Assembly (NCBI GenBank): GCA_964059195.1
Contig: CAXKWD010000008.1
Coordinates: 49,084,502 to 49,148,501 of the forward strand
Length of the DNA stretch: 64,000 nt
From: Ectobius pallidus
Taxonomy: Eukaryota; Arthropoda; Insecta; Blattodea; Ectobiidae
Direction: 5' to 3'
A program made the position numbers and the translations under genes. Below, piece after piece: positions 10,665-21,950 of this stretch (positions are counted from its first letter, which is position 1; every line of letters begins with the position of its first letter). The notes under the pieces were generated by a model, which saw only the letters and a program-made list of their open reading frames with translations, was not told the origin of the DNA and did no database searches.

Positions 10665-11870
10665 ATGCAGTCATATCTATCATCATCGGCAACATCTTCC
10701 TCATCAATCATAACCATACACGATGTATACGGTCATCAAGTGGACACTGTTCACTTTCCAATCAAATATATTACCGTCTATGGTAATAACCAACTTCCCG
10801 AGGAGTTCTGTATCTTTATCTGGTACCCTATGATCCCCACGTGGGGCGAAGGGGCCTCCAATGGAAGTTTCATTACCTATACTAATTTTGATATGCTTAT
10901 TTTCTGAGAGAGGGTAGAGGGACAGGTGCTAAGCCCATCGCCTCGCAACCCCCCTCTGGAAACTAAGTATTTCTTGGACGTGAAAGGGCCGAGAAATTGT
11001 GTCCAGAGGCTCTAATTTAGGCTTGGAGTTCTTTTACGTGCCGTAAATCTACGACACGGGACCCCCAGCTTTAAAGTCCCTCCCGGAGGACTCCGCGCCC
11101 AGGATTTTTACGTCCTGAAGAATCATCCATCGACCGCGGCCGGGTTTGATCCCGCGCCCTGCGGATCCAGAGGCGGGCACGCTACCCCTAGACCACCGCG
11201 GCCGACTTCACGAGGAGTTAGTGGAAATATTTCCAAGTAGAAGAGCATTAGTTGACTTCTTGGGGATGAGAGGCATGATGATCAGCATCATTTGGAAACA
11301 TGTAATGGTGTCGATCACATCACCGTCTGCACGAATGCAGCACCCTCATCTACCGCACAAATGTGGGGGTGGAAGTGCGACGTAAGGTGTGAATTTTTCA
11401 TCGCACAATACCGAAAGGTAGGTAAATAATTTTATTATAGTCGCTGATTTGCAACTTTTATTATGTGTTATCTCACAATCCCCGATCAAAGTTTTACTCA
11501 TACATTGATTTATAAAATTTAATATGAGTTCTTTCACATTCAGAGTTTGAATTCATTACAACATTTTCATCACAGAGTTATATTCTTTGATTTATAAAAT
11601 TTCTATATTGTTTTTCGAATTTCATTTTGTGCTCAATCAAAGTTTTATTCTTTGATGTACTACTTTTTTCGGATTTTATTTTGTGCTCAAACAATGTTTT
11701 AATCTCTGATTTGTAAAATGTTTTCGAATTCAATACCCCGATCCCCCACACACTCCCACAGCATAGCGCTCATATGTTTTCCTATGTTTCAGATGGCAAA
11801 GAATTTGTTGCGAGCAGTAAGAATAAAGATGAACTTACCTACCTACCATGAAGCAGTTTTTAAAAAATGA
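10665..11870 (+). pseudogene. Unrecognised two-exon gene, copy B, split by a SINE
   Basis: This copy matches copy A at 3928-4747 from the ATG (ACAATGCAGTC) onward. It carries HDVYGHQVDTVHFPIKYIT, the EELVEIFP box, and a Cys/Trp-rich stretch ending FFIAQYRK. A donor GTAGGT follows 11,417, the intron is about 375 bp, and the second exon (11,793-11,870) begins MAKNLLRAVRIKMNLP. A 397-bp SINE splits exon 1 inside the sequence for NQL/EELV, and a one- or two-base frameshift follows near 11,265. The product would have been about 190 residues. No known domain is recognised. Shared intron position and exon ends with copy A argue that this was a real gene. Confidence 0.5.
10808..11204 (-). mobile_element. 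tRNA-derived SINE inserted in gene copy B
   Basis: The tRNA-like head lies at the right (minus strand TCTAGGGGTAGCGTGCCCGC and a B box near 11,145). The element is bounded by near-identical 15-bp duplications, ACTTCCCGAGGAGTT at 10,793-10,807 and ACTTCACGAGGAGTT at 11,205-11,219. Removing it restores the continuity seen in copy A. Confidence 0.8.
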
Positions 11871-13164
11871 TGTAAACAGTGATTGTAAATAAATTATTAA
11901 CATTATTCCAACAACTAAATTTTTTCAACTTTTATTGTTTGAAAAAGTTCAGTTTTATCCTATTTTGTCCTTGAAATCTATACCACATCCTTTATCCTTG
12001 TCACAAGCCACATTATCTATGGTCATTCAATAAGTTGAATGCTTATTTTTTATTTTAATTTAAATATTGAATTGAATATTGATTTATCATATAAAATTAA
12101 AAATTTATCACATCCTAAAATGATTTTTTTCTTCAAAAAGTTCTTGATTTTGACATTGGGTGTGTATAAGCTGCGTATGAAACAATTATGCATTGAATAT
12201 TAGGAGCTACCTACTTAAATGTTGGAAATGCTTAAAATTAATAAGATAGCCTATCGACTTTATGATTCCTCTATCATAAACCGCTAACTGTATGTGCAGA
12301 GATCAAAAGAACCAAGGTTGTAAACTATAAAAATTAATTTCTCTAGAGAGAAATATTTGTTCTGAGGTTAGTGATCTGATATAAAAAATATTAATATAGT
12401 AAAGTATTAACTATTGCTACTGAAGAAGCAAAACATATAAATTCTGCACAAAATAAAGTCATCAACTATATTGGCTTACCGCTAACTTTTAACACGCTAG
12501 TTTTAAATGCAGAAGAAGCAGGAAATGACATACGAGTACAATACTATTGTATCTTGCTGATATGGTAAGTGTGATGAGGTGCAGAGATCACAATTCATGT
12601 TACGAGTCAGCTATACGAGTAGACCTACTGCAGGTGATGGAATGAGATGCTAAGTCGGCATCTATTATTGAGAGATTAGTGGTGACATATGTGAAACACA
12701 CTCACTTCAAGGTTCAGATATTCTATTCACACAACATTGTATACCGTAAAACGTTTCTCAATCCCATTGACCTCCTTAACATTACACTGTAGTTTTATTA
12801 CCAAGTGGAGGTACCCTGTACAGACAATTTTTCCTATAATACACACAAGCTTGCTGGATAAAATAATATGCTTATTGTTTTTCATGTTCTATAACAGGAT
12901 ACTGCTCCATTCATACATGTTGACTTTACTGTTCTCCGATCCTATACAGCTGACTGATCTCTCGTAATACTACATCTGAGATTCTAGTTGATACTGTGGT
13001 AACATAATATTATCCTCATATATGCTACATATTAGTGGTGTAAAAAGTTATTACTAAGTCACTACTATCTCTCTTTATTTAGGTGCTGTTATCGGATATT
13101 GTTTAGGATATCAGTAACATGTGTCAGTCTGAGTCATCAGAAGAAAATTGCGTAATCACTTGGT
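11871..13164. other. No gene seen
   Basis: The sequence is AT-rich with no convincing exon, although parts around 11,900-12,060 still resemble the region after gene copy A (4,770-4,980). The short frames here have no motifs. Confidence 0.3.
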
Positions 13165-13985
13165 TATCACACTATCTATATAATCCACTCCTCTTGATGT
13201 AAAAATGATAATTTCTTGAAAATGTAATTCAGAATTCATTTCGAAACCTCATATTTCGGTATGTTTAATCAAACTTTAAAACATGATTTCCTACATAAAA
13301 TAGACAAAAATAACTAATTTTCTACATAAATTAGCGAGAAATAGCGAAGTTTTTACATAAAATAATTATAAATATCGAATTTTGTAATAGAATAGCGAAA
13401 AAACATATAGACACACACACCTCATTTTTAGGAGAGTAGACATAATACACGCGTTTAGGTCCAATTCAAACTCCTAAACGATACTTTTTCTATACGAAGA
13501 ACTTGTGGAAATTAGCAAATGTGTAACAGATCTTCAGGAAGATGTCAATATTCTGGGGATGTAACACGAAGCATACTATGCATCAACAATCAGTCTTTTT
13601 TATATAAATGTCTCTAAAATCGGTTATTGGAAGTCTAAAACGATATGTAACGGAAATGTTTCAGCAGTGTTATTCCATTCTTGACAATGAATAGAGGGTT
13701 TTGACTAAAACATGTATTAGAAAAAACTGATGGAATTCGTCTCTCTTCACATCGAACGCTTTATTAGGATCGGATCAGTCAATCTTATTTGTTTCATAAA
13801 TAACCATTACAATATAATATCACAGAAATACGTACTTAAAAAAAAAACACACAAACTAGATTCCAAAAGGAAAAAATTATATCATTTATCACGCCTATGA
13901 TTAAAACGGTGTAAAACTCTCTCACGTAAAATTTTAACAAATCCACCTCTGTATTGCAAGTACTAATAATTCATTAATGCATCCG
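13165..13985 (+). repeat. Ancient duplicated segment, copy B
   Basis: This is homologous in direct orientation to 8225-8960. From about 13,500 to 13,840 it also matches, in inverted orientation, 60,843-61,165. Shared words with the latter include ATTCTGGGGATGTAACACGA and ATCGAACGCTTTATTAGGAT. It is therefore one of three diverged copies of an old block, one of them inverted across the whole nest of later insertions. Confidence 0.65.
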
Positions 13986-14023
13986 CAAGGAAAAGACCGA
14001 ACCCAGAAGAACTAACCTGTAAG

Positions 14024-14095
14024 ACTAAAATTTTGAGATCTGATCATCCTGACACACTGTCTAAAAGCGGAGGCTCTAAAATTTTGTGATCTGAT
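14024..14095 (+). repeat. About 50-bp host tandem repeat, left of palindrome I
   Basis: The unit includes CTGTCTAAAAGCGGAGGCTC and TGATCATCCTGACACA and is present about 1.4 times here. It resumes in the same orientation at 38,181-38,307, on the other side of palindrome I. This shows that the palindrome landed inside a pre-existing tandem array. Confidence 0.75.
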
Positions 14096-14229
14096 CATGC
14101 TAGTAGTTTGGTTTTGTCAGTGACGTCATGGAAGGGATGGAAGGGATGGGGGAGGGGGCTTAGTGGAAGGGATGGCTTAGGCGGTTATGACCGTTAAAAA
14201 ATTTTGGCACCTTTTTTTGTCATAAGCCC

Positions 14230-14530
14230 CTAAAACCGTTAGGAGGCCACACATTGTGATCACCCTAACATCCGGTTACACGCTTTTCCTTTTAAGATAA
14301 GCCTTTGATAAGATCCTTTACGCCCTAATGCCCATCCGGTTAAGATAAGGTCATCCGGTCAACCGTATCCGACATGGATGGATGGTAGAGGTTAATTCCT
14401 TTTACCGCGGAGTTGGCCACGCACTGTGGTCACCCCACATCCGGTAAAGATAAGTCCAGTTATGCGTGATTATAAGGGGTTACCTGTGATAATCCTTTAA
14501 CCCCGCCTCGCATGAGGAGGTCCTGCACTG
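14230..14530. repeat. Subterminal CATCCGGTTA repeats of palindrome I
   Basis: The word CATCCGGTTA or CATCCGGTAAAGATAAG recurs near 14,270, 14,333, 14,352 and 14,449, in GC-richer DNA than its surroundings. The mirror copy lies at about 37,750-38,040. Short subterminal repeats are common near transposon ends and may bind transposition or replication proteins; that role is inferred. Confidence 0.5.
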
Positions 14531-14914
14531 TGTTCAAATCTCGACAAGTCGAAACAAGTTATATTCCTACGTTTCGGCGGTAAGTTTAAAAAATAACATT
14601 CATTATGCACGCCATTACTAAGCCACACCCTTGGCAACCATTATGTCTCAAACCTACAACGCATGCGCACCATCATTTTTTACGGTTCGTTTAAAAATAG
14701 AGTACCTTAGCGCCAAGTGTTCTGGTGGGTACATCTCCAACTACCACTTTTTGGTTATCAATTAAAATCAGGTTTTATTTATTTTAACATTGGGTATATT
14801 TTTTAATGTATTTCGCTATTACCATTTTTAAATATGATTCCGCATCGAGTATATTTACGAGAAATCGATACCATGATTAATTTTATCGATTGATCGATAT
14901 TTTATTCCATACGA
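14531..14914. other. No gene seen (palindrome I, outer left arm)
   Basis: There is no coding frame or further repeat structure between the subterminal repeats and the tRNA gene. The right-arm mirror is 37,351-37,750. Confidence 0.3.
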
Positions 14915-14997
14915 GTCAGATTGGTCGAGTGCTCTAAGGCGCTAGACTCAAGTTCTGGTCCCCCAAAGGGGTCGTGGGTTCGAATCCCACATCTGAC
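14915..14997 (+). tRNA. tRNA-Leu(CAA)-like gene in left arm of palindrome I
   Basis: The 83-nt sequence folds as a type II tRNA. It has a perfect 7-bp acceptor stem (GTCAGAT/ATCTGAC), a T arm GTGGG-TTCGAAT-CCCAC, a long variable arm CCCC-AAA-GGGG, and an anticodon arm CTAGA-CTCAAGT-TCTGG giving anticodon CAA. The B box GGTTCGAATCC is perfect. The A box has TGGTCGAGTGCT, where the usual GG is GC, so one invariant D-loop G is lost in this copy. A TTTTT terminator follows within five bases, and no CCA is encoded, as normal for eukaryotes. Nuclear tRNA-Leu(CAA) genes usually carry an intron after the anticodon; none is present here. Confidence 0.85.
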
Positions 14998-15000
14998 ATT

Positions 15001-16434
15001 TTTAAAATTTAATATTTATCATCACCAAATCTAAAAATATCATATCTCATCGTAGTTTATTTAATTACCATCAGATGGTGATATTATACAGTGAACATTT
15101 AATCAGTAAAAACTAAGAGAAAATCATATGTAATCTTTAGAAAAAACACATGTGAATGTTATTCACTACCTTTTAATCTTGATCTCATTTAGCACATGTC
15201 ATGTATGGATTAATCTTATTTGAAACTAGCTGCAAGTGTTCGACATTACACGGTCTTTGTATTTTATTTAATTTGAAATCTACTTATGAAGGACTTCCGA
15301 TTTTGAATCTCTAGGTCCTTATATAATATGTGTGTAGAACTTGAAATGAAGAAAAAGATTTAACACACTCAAACTATTCCATCAGAAAACTCTAGATATA
15401 GCTTTTTATGGATCATAGAGGACGTCGAATGCTGCATTCCGTTGCTTCTACACATCATGTCTAGGAGAGGTTGAAATAAGAAGAAACATAAATTACATAA
15501 GATTGTACCGACTTGGCGGAAAATTTTATTTCTTATTCTCATGTTACCATACAACCGTTTCGGGATTGAGAAATGCAATATCACTCTCATACTTTCCTCC
15601 CCTAAAACCCGGACATAATATACTGCGAGCATAGGACTCAAAATGTTACATCCCATGCTTAGGGACTATGAAAAACATCCCTATTTCTCAACTAATACAA
15701 AGCCTACAGCTATGGATAACATATAAGCGGAAAGGATTATTTACAGACTTCTGATATAGCATACTCACACACTTAAGTTGTCAATGCAATACGGCCTCTT
15801 ATTCTACATCAAAATGTGAAGTGAGAAAATATTTCTTATGGGGAGGGTAGAGAAAGTTATGTGACTGCAGCACATTGTGTTGTATTTTCATGGATTTTAT
15901 ACTTCACAAATTATTTTTACAAATGTATTACATCGATAGCATCAAAATTCGTTAAAGTCCAATATTACGTAGTGTCCAAACCCCCATATGAACTGTATAA
16001 ACAATAAACTGTTGTCCTGACAACTGAATGGGATTTCATTCTTTAGTATAATATTCTCACAAATAATATAATTTTCAAGGGAAGGAGTGATTTTCTTCAA
16101 TTTTAATGTTGACCGCGTTACTTCCCGGGCTTAACCGGGTACGTGTGCAAAATTTCGTGTAAATTGGTAATGAAATGAAGATTTGTAAAACATTCGAGTT
16201 TATATATTTGAAATTAATATCGGAGTATGGTGATCAATTAGCTAATTACCGCAAGTCATTCTATTTCTGAAGTTACTTTTATAACAGATGTCACACACAG
16301 TGAATTGTACATCGTCGAACACCTGGGTGTAATTGTTTCCTACCCGCATGTATTCAAACACACACTTGTATAACATGAGTGTTTAAAGTGATATGAATTT
16401 TTCTTTCCATTCAATCAACAACCTTGCTCTGGTT
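15001..16434. other. No convincing gene (palindrome I left arm)
   Basis: A 95-codon minus-strand frame (15,369-15,656) is also open in the right arm (36,607-36,894). The differences between the two are almost all amino-acid changing, so it shows no sign of protein-level constraint. Nothing else is recognised. The mirror region is 35,830-37,267. Confidence 0.3.
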
Positions 16435-16449
16435 AGTCATTCTATAAAT

Positions 16450-16693
16450 AAATAAAATGTTCCCTATTACAGGCCATGGAGGCCCAGAGGGATCCAGGAG
16501 GTTGAGGCTCCAAGATTTTAGACATACGACACGTGAAGGTGGAAAGGTTAAGCACCGGTCGCCTTTACCCTTAGGACTGCTCCTGGTACTCATTTCTGTT
16601 AGAGGCTGAGTTAACCCCAGAGACATAGTACCACCAGAAAAATCCCATCGACCCCTCGGGAATCGAGCCCGTGATATTCCGGTTTAAAATGCA
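16450..16693 (-). mobile_element. tRNA-derived SINE in left arm of palindrome I
   Basis: The body reads, on the minus strand, GGGCTCGATTCCCGAGGGGT, then ACTCAGCCTCTAACAGAAAT. It is bounded by the 15-bp duplication AGTCATTCTATAAAT (16,435-16,449 and 16,694-16,708). The same SINE with the same duplication lies at the mirror position in the right arm (35,571-35,814). Hence it was present before the arms were copied, or was spread by arm-to-arm conversion. Confidence 0.85.
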
Positions 16694-17048
16694 AGTCATT
16701 CTATAAATGTTATCATGAATATTTTTGATTCCATCACAAATTATAGCATTATATAGGTTATCATTTACGGAAAAATTTAAGCCTAGAAATAACGTAAATT
16801 TCGTAAATAAAGCTACAGTGTCACCATTTTGAAAAAAATATCTAGGAACCTTGGTTCCAGTAATTGTAACCAACAGTCTTTTTAACTAACTGTAGTTATA
16901 TTACCCTAATTTATACTTCTCACCGTATGTATTATAATAGTGCAATGGTTGGTAACATTTTTGTGATCAACCAGAAAACCGAAACAAACACGAAACATAA
17001 ACTCATAAAACGATGATATTTTGGGGCTCGTCTTATAGGACAGATAGA

Positions 17049-17186
17049 ACACCATGGCGCTACATTCCTGAATGGACGAGGCCTAACACCCGACCGCTGT
17101 GTCATCTACCATAACCAGATAGCAGGATTGGGGACATGTGGTCAACATGCCGACACCCACGGTCGTTAATGGTGGTTTCTATAACC
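17049..17186. mobile_element. Short retroposed element (138 bp) with 14-bp duplication
   Basis: The segment is flanked by ATAGGACAGATAGA at 17,035-17,048 and 17,187-17,200. It has words such as CGACCGCTGTGTCATCTACC. The mirror copy lies at 35,077-35,214. It could be a truncated SINE; the family is not recognised. Confidence 0.6.
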
Positions 17187-17566
17187 ATAGGACAGATAGA
17201 CTGTATGGTGAAGCTATAAATCTTTAACGAAAATTTATATCTCGTCTTAGTTGAAAATCGTATTATAGAAATATACGGTATTCATCAAAATTAAGAATTT
17301 TACAAAGTAATTTTTATTGTTATAATGTTTAAACTATAACTGTAACCGTGACTTATATAGTTCAGATTAATGGATAATATTGCTTCTTCTAAATTATACT
17401 TTGTTGTTATTTATTTTATTTATTTTAAATTATTATTATTATTATTATTATTATTATTTCACGGTAAAAGCATTGAACATAAAGATCGGATCTGATGTTT
17501 TGCGGTCTAGACACTTGTTAGTTTTATGAAAATGTAATAATAAAATTTAATTGTCTCTTTTTTCAG

Positions 17567-17766
17567 TGCTAACCATTATCAAGTATACGCGAGAAAGTTT
17601 ATATAAAATAGTTTTACAACATTTATTAAATTTCGTAGGTCGAGCTTATAAGGTGGATGCCACATCCTTTGCATTATTTAAAAAAAAACCGAGAGTGAGC
17701 AAACAATACGTCACTGTTTTATTATATAAGTTACAAATATGTAATAAATCACATCTGGACTCATAG
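17567..17766 (+). CDS. Possible terminal exon, unknown protein (left arm)
   Basis: The frame follows a strong acceptor (CTCTTTTTTCAG, ending 17,566) and encodes about 66 residues, basic and hydrophobic, ending in TAG. The mirror copy (34,511-34,710, minus) keeps the acceptor, the frame and the stop. It differs at about five residues, for example KYTRES versus KYMRES and RVSK versus RLSK. I see no domain. An upstream exon is not identified. It may be a real last exon of an element gene or a chance open frame. Confidence 0.25.
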
Positions 17767-18244
17767 AACAAAAACATTAAGTTCATACTACACGTTACTC
17801 ATACCACACGTACCCATACTGCTTAGAAATATCGATGTTTTTCTTCTTCATGATATACATTTCATCAACCCTAAATAGCGAGATATCAGGTATACTCGAC
17901 GATCTACGTATCTCACTTTCACGAAGAGTGCATAGTTTCTTTATAATATTAAATGAATACAATGAACAAATTTATTTTATTTTCTTAGCTCTGAACCACA
18001 AACTCCCAGTGTAAATTTCTTAGAGTCAATTAAAATGGCGGACGAAACCGCGGGATGTATCGCGGACAAACCACCTCTGAAGTTGGTAAATAAAATTAAT
18101 CCACCCACAAACAGTTGAGAATCGATACTTATTATCCACAGTATTACACACGAGTAATACAGTCAATATTGTAAATTGTAAATATCATCCGCATTTTATT
18201 AAAGATACAACTTTGTCAAAGTACGACTGTGCTATAATTTCACA

Positions 18245-18410
18245 TAAAATAGACTTCACAACGCATTTATCACGACTATGACTATATCGGTGTAAAATTC
18301 CCAGATAAAAATATAGTTCAAAACGTATTTTTCAAACCTATGACTAAAACGGTGTAAAATTCTCACATAAAAATTTATCAAAAACACCTATGTATTGGTT
18401 GTAGATCGCA
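18245..18410 (+). repeat. Tandem CGGTGTAAAATTC repeat shared with flanks
   Basis: Two units of about 70 bp contain ATGACTA-A/T-A-CGGTGTAAAATTC and ACATAAAAAT. Single copies occur outside the element at 8,870-8,950 and 13,890-13,965, and the mirror copy is at 33,590-33,735. Sharing between the element interior and its flanks suggests that the flanks are relics of related elements. Confidence 0.6.
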
Positions 18411-18440
18411 TACTTATATCAAGATGCATCACCAAGACAC

Positions 18441-21400
18441 TGTAACGACGCAAATAGCGACGTGCATAATCAACGATAGGAGACCATTCCTAAACAAAGG
18501 AAGGGTTGGGGGACCGCAACTAATCGATATTGAACATTTTTATGATTATCGATACTGCCCTGAATTTTATTTGAATTACAGAAAAGGAGAGGTGCGCATG
18601 CGTCGACGGTGAATCGACGAGGGAGACGTGCGGAACCTGAAAGACGGTTAGTAGTACGTGCCTGACCACGAGAGAGAGAAGTTGAAAAGGCAGAAGGGAG
18701 AAGACGAGATTGGGATGTGTGACAGCGGTAGAGGCGTTCTGGCATAATGGTGTGTCAGACTTCCATCTAAAGGAAATTCTGGTTGTGAACTTCCTTGACA
18801 CGGCTATATGGAGATAGTCATTAATCAGAAGAATACACCAAGTCGGCCAGTACGAGACACCGCTACAGCGAACATCAGCTGTGAGAGTGAGTCGTGACTG
18901 CTCGCTCTGAATAAGAGCAGATATGGACATCAGGAAGTAATGGAAGACAACTCAGGATCGGAGGATAAGTTGGACATCACTGGTTGAGTATAGTCGTCTA
19001 GACTTTTTTTTTCTTATTGTTTGGGGAGTGAGAAAATTGAGATATCCTTTTTTTTTAGGATGGTTTCTAAGTCATGTATGGCGATTAGACACCGTATGGA
19101 ATAATAGAATAGAATAGAAACATAGAAGTGAGAATTCTAGAAGTAAAGTGATGAGATCCAGTAATCCAACTATTTTCTATTTCTGGTCTAAATTAATTAT
19201 AAAAGAGCAGTCTAGAGCCTAACAACTGAATGCCAAAGATATATCTCTTCACTTTAAGTTTTTTTGGGTAATTGTCCCACGAATGAATACATAGCTAGGG
19301 GCAATTGGTGATGCTCATATAAACTTTGTTATTTTTGAGACAGGACGCGAGGGGAGTAAGGAAGAAAGGTAATTAAGGGGCATGCTTAGTACTTCTTACG
19401 AGGGCCCCTCCCTCTTGGGTTTCGTTCAGGTGACGGGTGACTATCTATAAATAGATTTCATGCTGGCCTGTAATGTTAAGTTATGTTTTTTTATAGAGAT
19501 TTATCTACAAGCGAAGGTGTATGGAATATGGTAGAGGGGGATAAGAAGTGGAAAGATTGAAGGGCAAAAGAAGGCCTACGAGTGGTAGTGCATTAGGTGT
19601 GTACCATTGGAAAATTTACATGTTAGGGTAGAAGTAGAAGTCACTAAAGGGGTTATAGAGAAGCTTACTAATCTGGGCGTGAATTAGTTTCAGTTAGAAT
19701 TCTAGGGAATTTAGAGACAAAAGAAGATTGGGTGCCCATGCTAAAGAGTAGTAACGTAAGAAGTAGGAAAACTAGAATAACCACCGAGTGAATTAAATCA
19801 ATGGTATAAGCTGAAGGAAATTCTACTTAAAGAAAGAAAGGGGTTAAAAGATAATAGCTGATGACTGGTCAGGTTAGAAAGAGGTGAGTGAGTTGAAAGA
19901 TAATAACAAATAATTGGTTAGGTCAGAAAGAGGAGAAAAGGTAATTACGAGTAGTGTACTGATAAGTAGTTTATGAACAGTACTAGAGATTGTAAGGGTG
20001 AGGTGAGGGAACGCCGGAAGTATCCCGAATCAAACAAATAAAATCTGGTAGTAGGCAAGGCCTATACCAGTAACATATAAAGAAAAGAAATTTATGAGAG
20101 ATTGTGAAAGCCATCGATGTTGGAGGCGAACAACGGCCCCACGTGCCTCTAGGAGAGAGTGTCAGGGACCTCTGACGTCGATTTACAAAATTGTATTTTT
20201 GTTTGCGGCCCATTAATATTTTCCCGGTTGCAGGAGAGGAGTCAGATTGTTTGTAACTCAAGATCTAGACGTCGCTCCTGTATCGGTGGTCTATCGCCAC
20301 AGTCACTCTGTAGGTATAGGCCTAAACTTCTATTTCTTTCTTCGTGAGACTGTCTTTTCTATCTATCTTTAAATACAATTCTTCATGGACTAAGCTGACA
20401 AATAGACTAATATAGGAGACATAGGTGGGATTATTGAGTGTAATCTGTAGAGTAAGGACTGGATTATGAATTGAAAACCATTATTTATTCAAGAGAAAAA
20501 AACACCCAGTATAATATATATATTGAGCTATCCTGAAGTTACAAATGTAAATGACTGCACAAGTCAGTAGTAAATTAGAAGAATAGTACAAAACGTTCTA
20601 GTAGATACCTGAAAAACAAAGAAAGAAAATTAAAGTAATTAATTAAGGATTTGTTATTGTTGAACAGAGAACGTACTTATATAGTTAAAATTGGGTATAC
20701 TAACCTTGAATAATCAAATATTATCCTACCGATAAAAGTGTTGAATGGTTAATGTAGTGTAAATGTAATTTATTGTATATAAGATTGTTATTGTTGAAAA
20801 AAGAAAAAAAAAATAATATATTAAATAAATTATGGTTATTGTTATGCAAAGTAAATTAACGTGAAGTTCAGATTTTTGACCCTTATCCTTGTAATGGTTT
20901 GAGAGTAGCTGGTTTTTGTGCTAAGTTACATACTTTGGTAGTGAGTATTGAAAAAAGGAGAAAAAGAAGAAGCAAAATAATAAAAGAAAGATAAATCCGA
21001 ACCCAACTCCCGTCTCCACTGTTATTTAAAAGCTAGTCGAGGGGCATGTAGGTACATAGCCTGTGTATCTATAATTTAATTTGTGTCTGGGCTGATACAT
21101 AACAAAAAGAAAAGAGGAAGTGTATTGATGATGGCGCCCGTTAATATAAATTTTCATCAATATTATCAAGACTGGGTAAATTGTTAAAAGAGAGAGAAAG
21201 TAGACTGAGAGTAGGAAGTTTGCAATCACCCGGTGTCAAAGGTAGTTGTACTGAACGTTGGAATGTGGACTATGCAGGCAGTGTTATGATGACACGACAG
21301 GTGCATGAGTGACCTTGTTTTGTAGGAGTTCAGTAAACTTATATACTACGATTAAGAATAATCACATATTAGTCGTCACAGAATTTTGGCGAAGATTTAA

Positions 21401-21450
21401 TCCAAGAAGTTAAGGAACTTTATAGCATAAAGTAAGAAAAGCCCGTCACA
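18441..21450 (+). repeat. 5' LTR (3.0 kb)
   Basis: The repeat is 3,010 bp with TG...CA ends, far longer than most Gypsy LTRs. Open frames inside it have no recognisable products. It should contain the promoter, but I cannot place a convincing TATA box. Confidence 0.95.
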
Positions 21451-21950
21451 AAGTTTGGCGCCCATACCGTGGGGCGATAGTTTGTTAATTTGTAACGTGT
21501 GGGGCGATAGTTTGTTAATTTGTAACCAAAATATCGTGAAGTTCAGTCTTCACAAATTTTGGTCGCCCATAACGTGGGGGTGAGTAGTGTTAAAACAAAA
21601 CAGTATTGCTAATTGTTGCAACTTAATTTAGTTAAAATTGTTAAAAAAAAAAAAAAAAAAAAAAAAGAAACCTTTATTCAGTTGAAGTTCCATATTATGA
21701 TAGCCCATAGCGTGAGGCAGTGATAGTTTGATATCCTAACGTGAGGCGAGATAGGGTTAAAAGAATTTTGGGAGTTAGGTTAGTATAACTGAAATTTATT
21801 CTCAAAAAAATAAATAATAATAATAACATATTTTTGGGAAAAGAATAATGACTATTGACAAGTAAGGACTTCTATAGATGACTAAGACAGACGACTGAAC
21901 TATTGTGTGTTCTAATCTTTTTTTTCCAGTGGTATTGTTAATATATAAAT
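21451..21950 (+). promoter_or_regulatory. Primer-binding site and untranslated leader
   Basis: TTTGGCGCCCATACCGTGGG starts three bases after the LTR and has the TGGCGCC beginning of a tRNA-primed binding site. A 29-bp unit containing GGGGCGATAGTTTGTTAATT is repeated in tandem just after it. A second degenerate binding-site-like word, TTTTGGTCGCCCATAACGTG, lies near 21,556. A run of about 25 A residues occurs near 21,644. Confidence 0.7.

Noticed and set aside
15369..15656. 95-codon frame conserved between arms (mirror 36,607-36,894)
   Set aside because: Differences between the arms nearly all change the protein and no motif is visible, so conservation reflects arm duplication only.
18470..18930. 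Open frames inside the Gypsy LTRs (repeated at 26,627-27,087 and elsewhere in both LTRs)
   Set aside because: They recur only because the LTR is repeated. There is no motif, and they lie antisense to the element.
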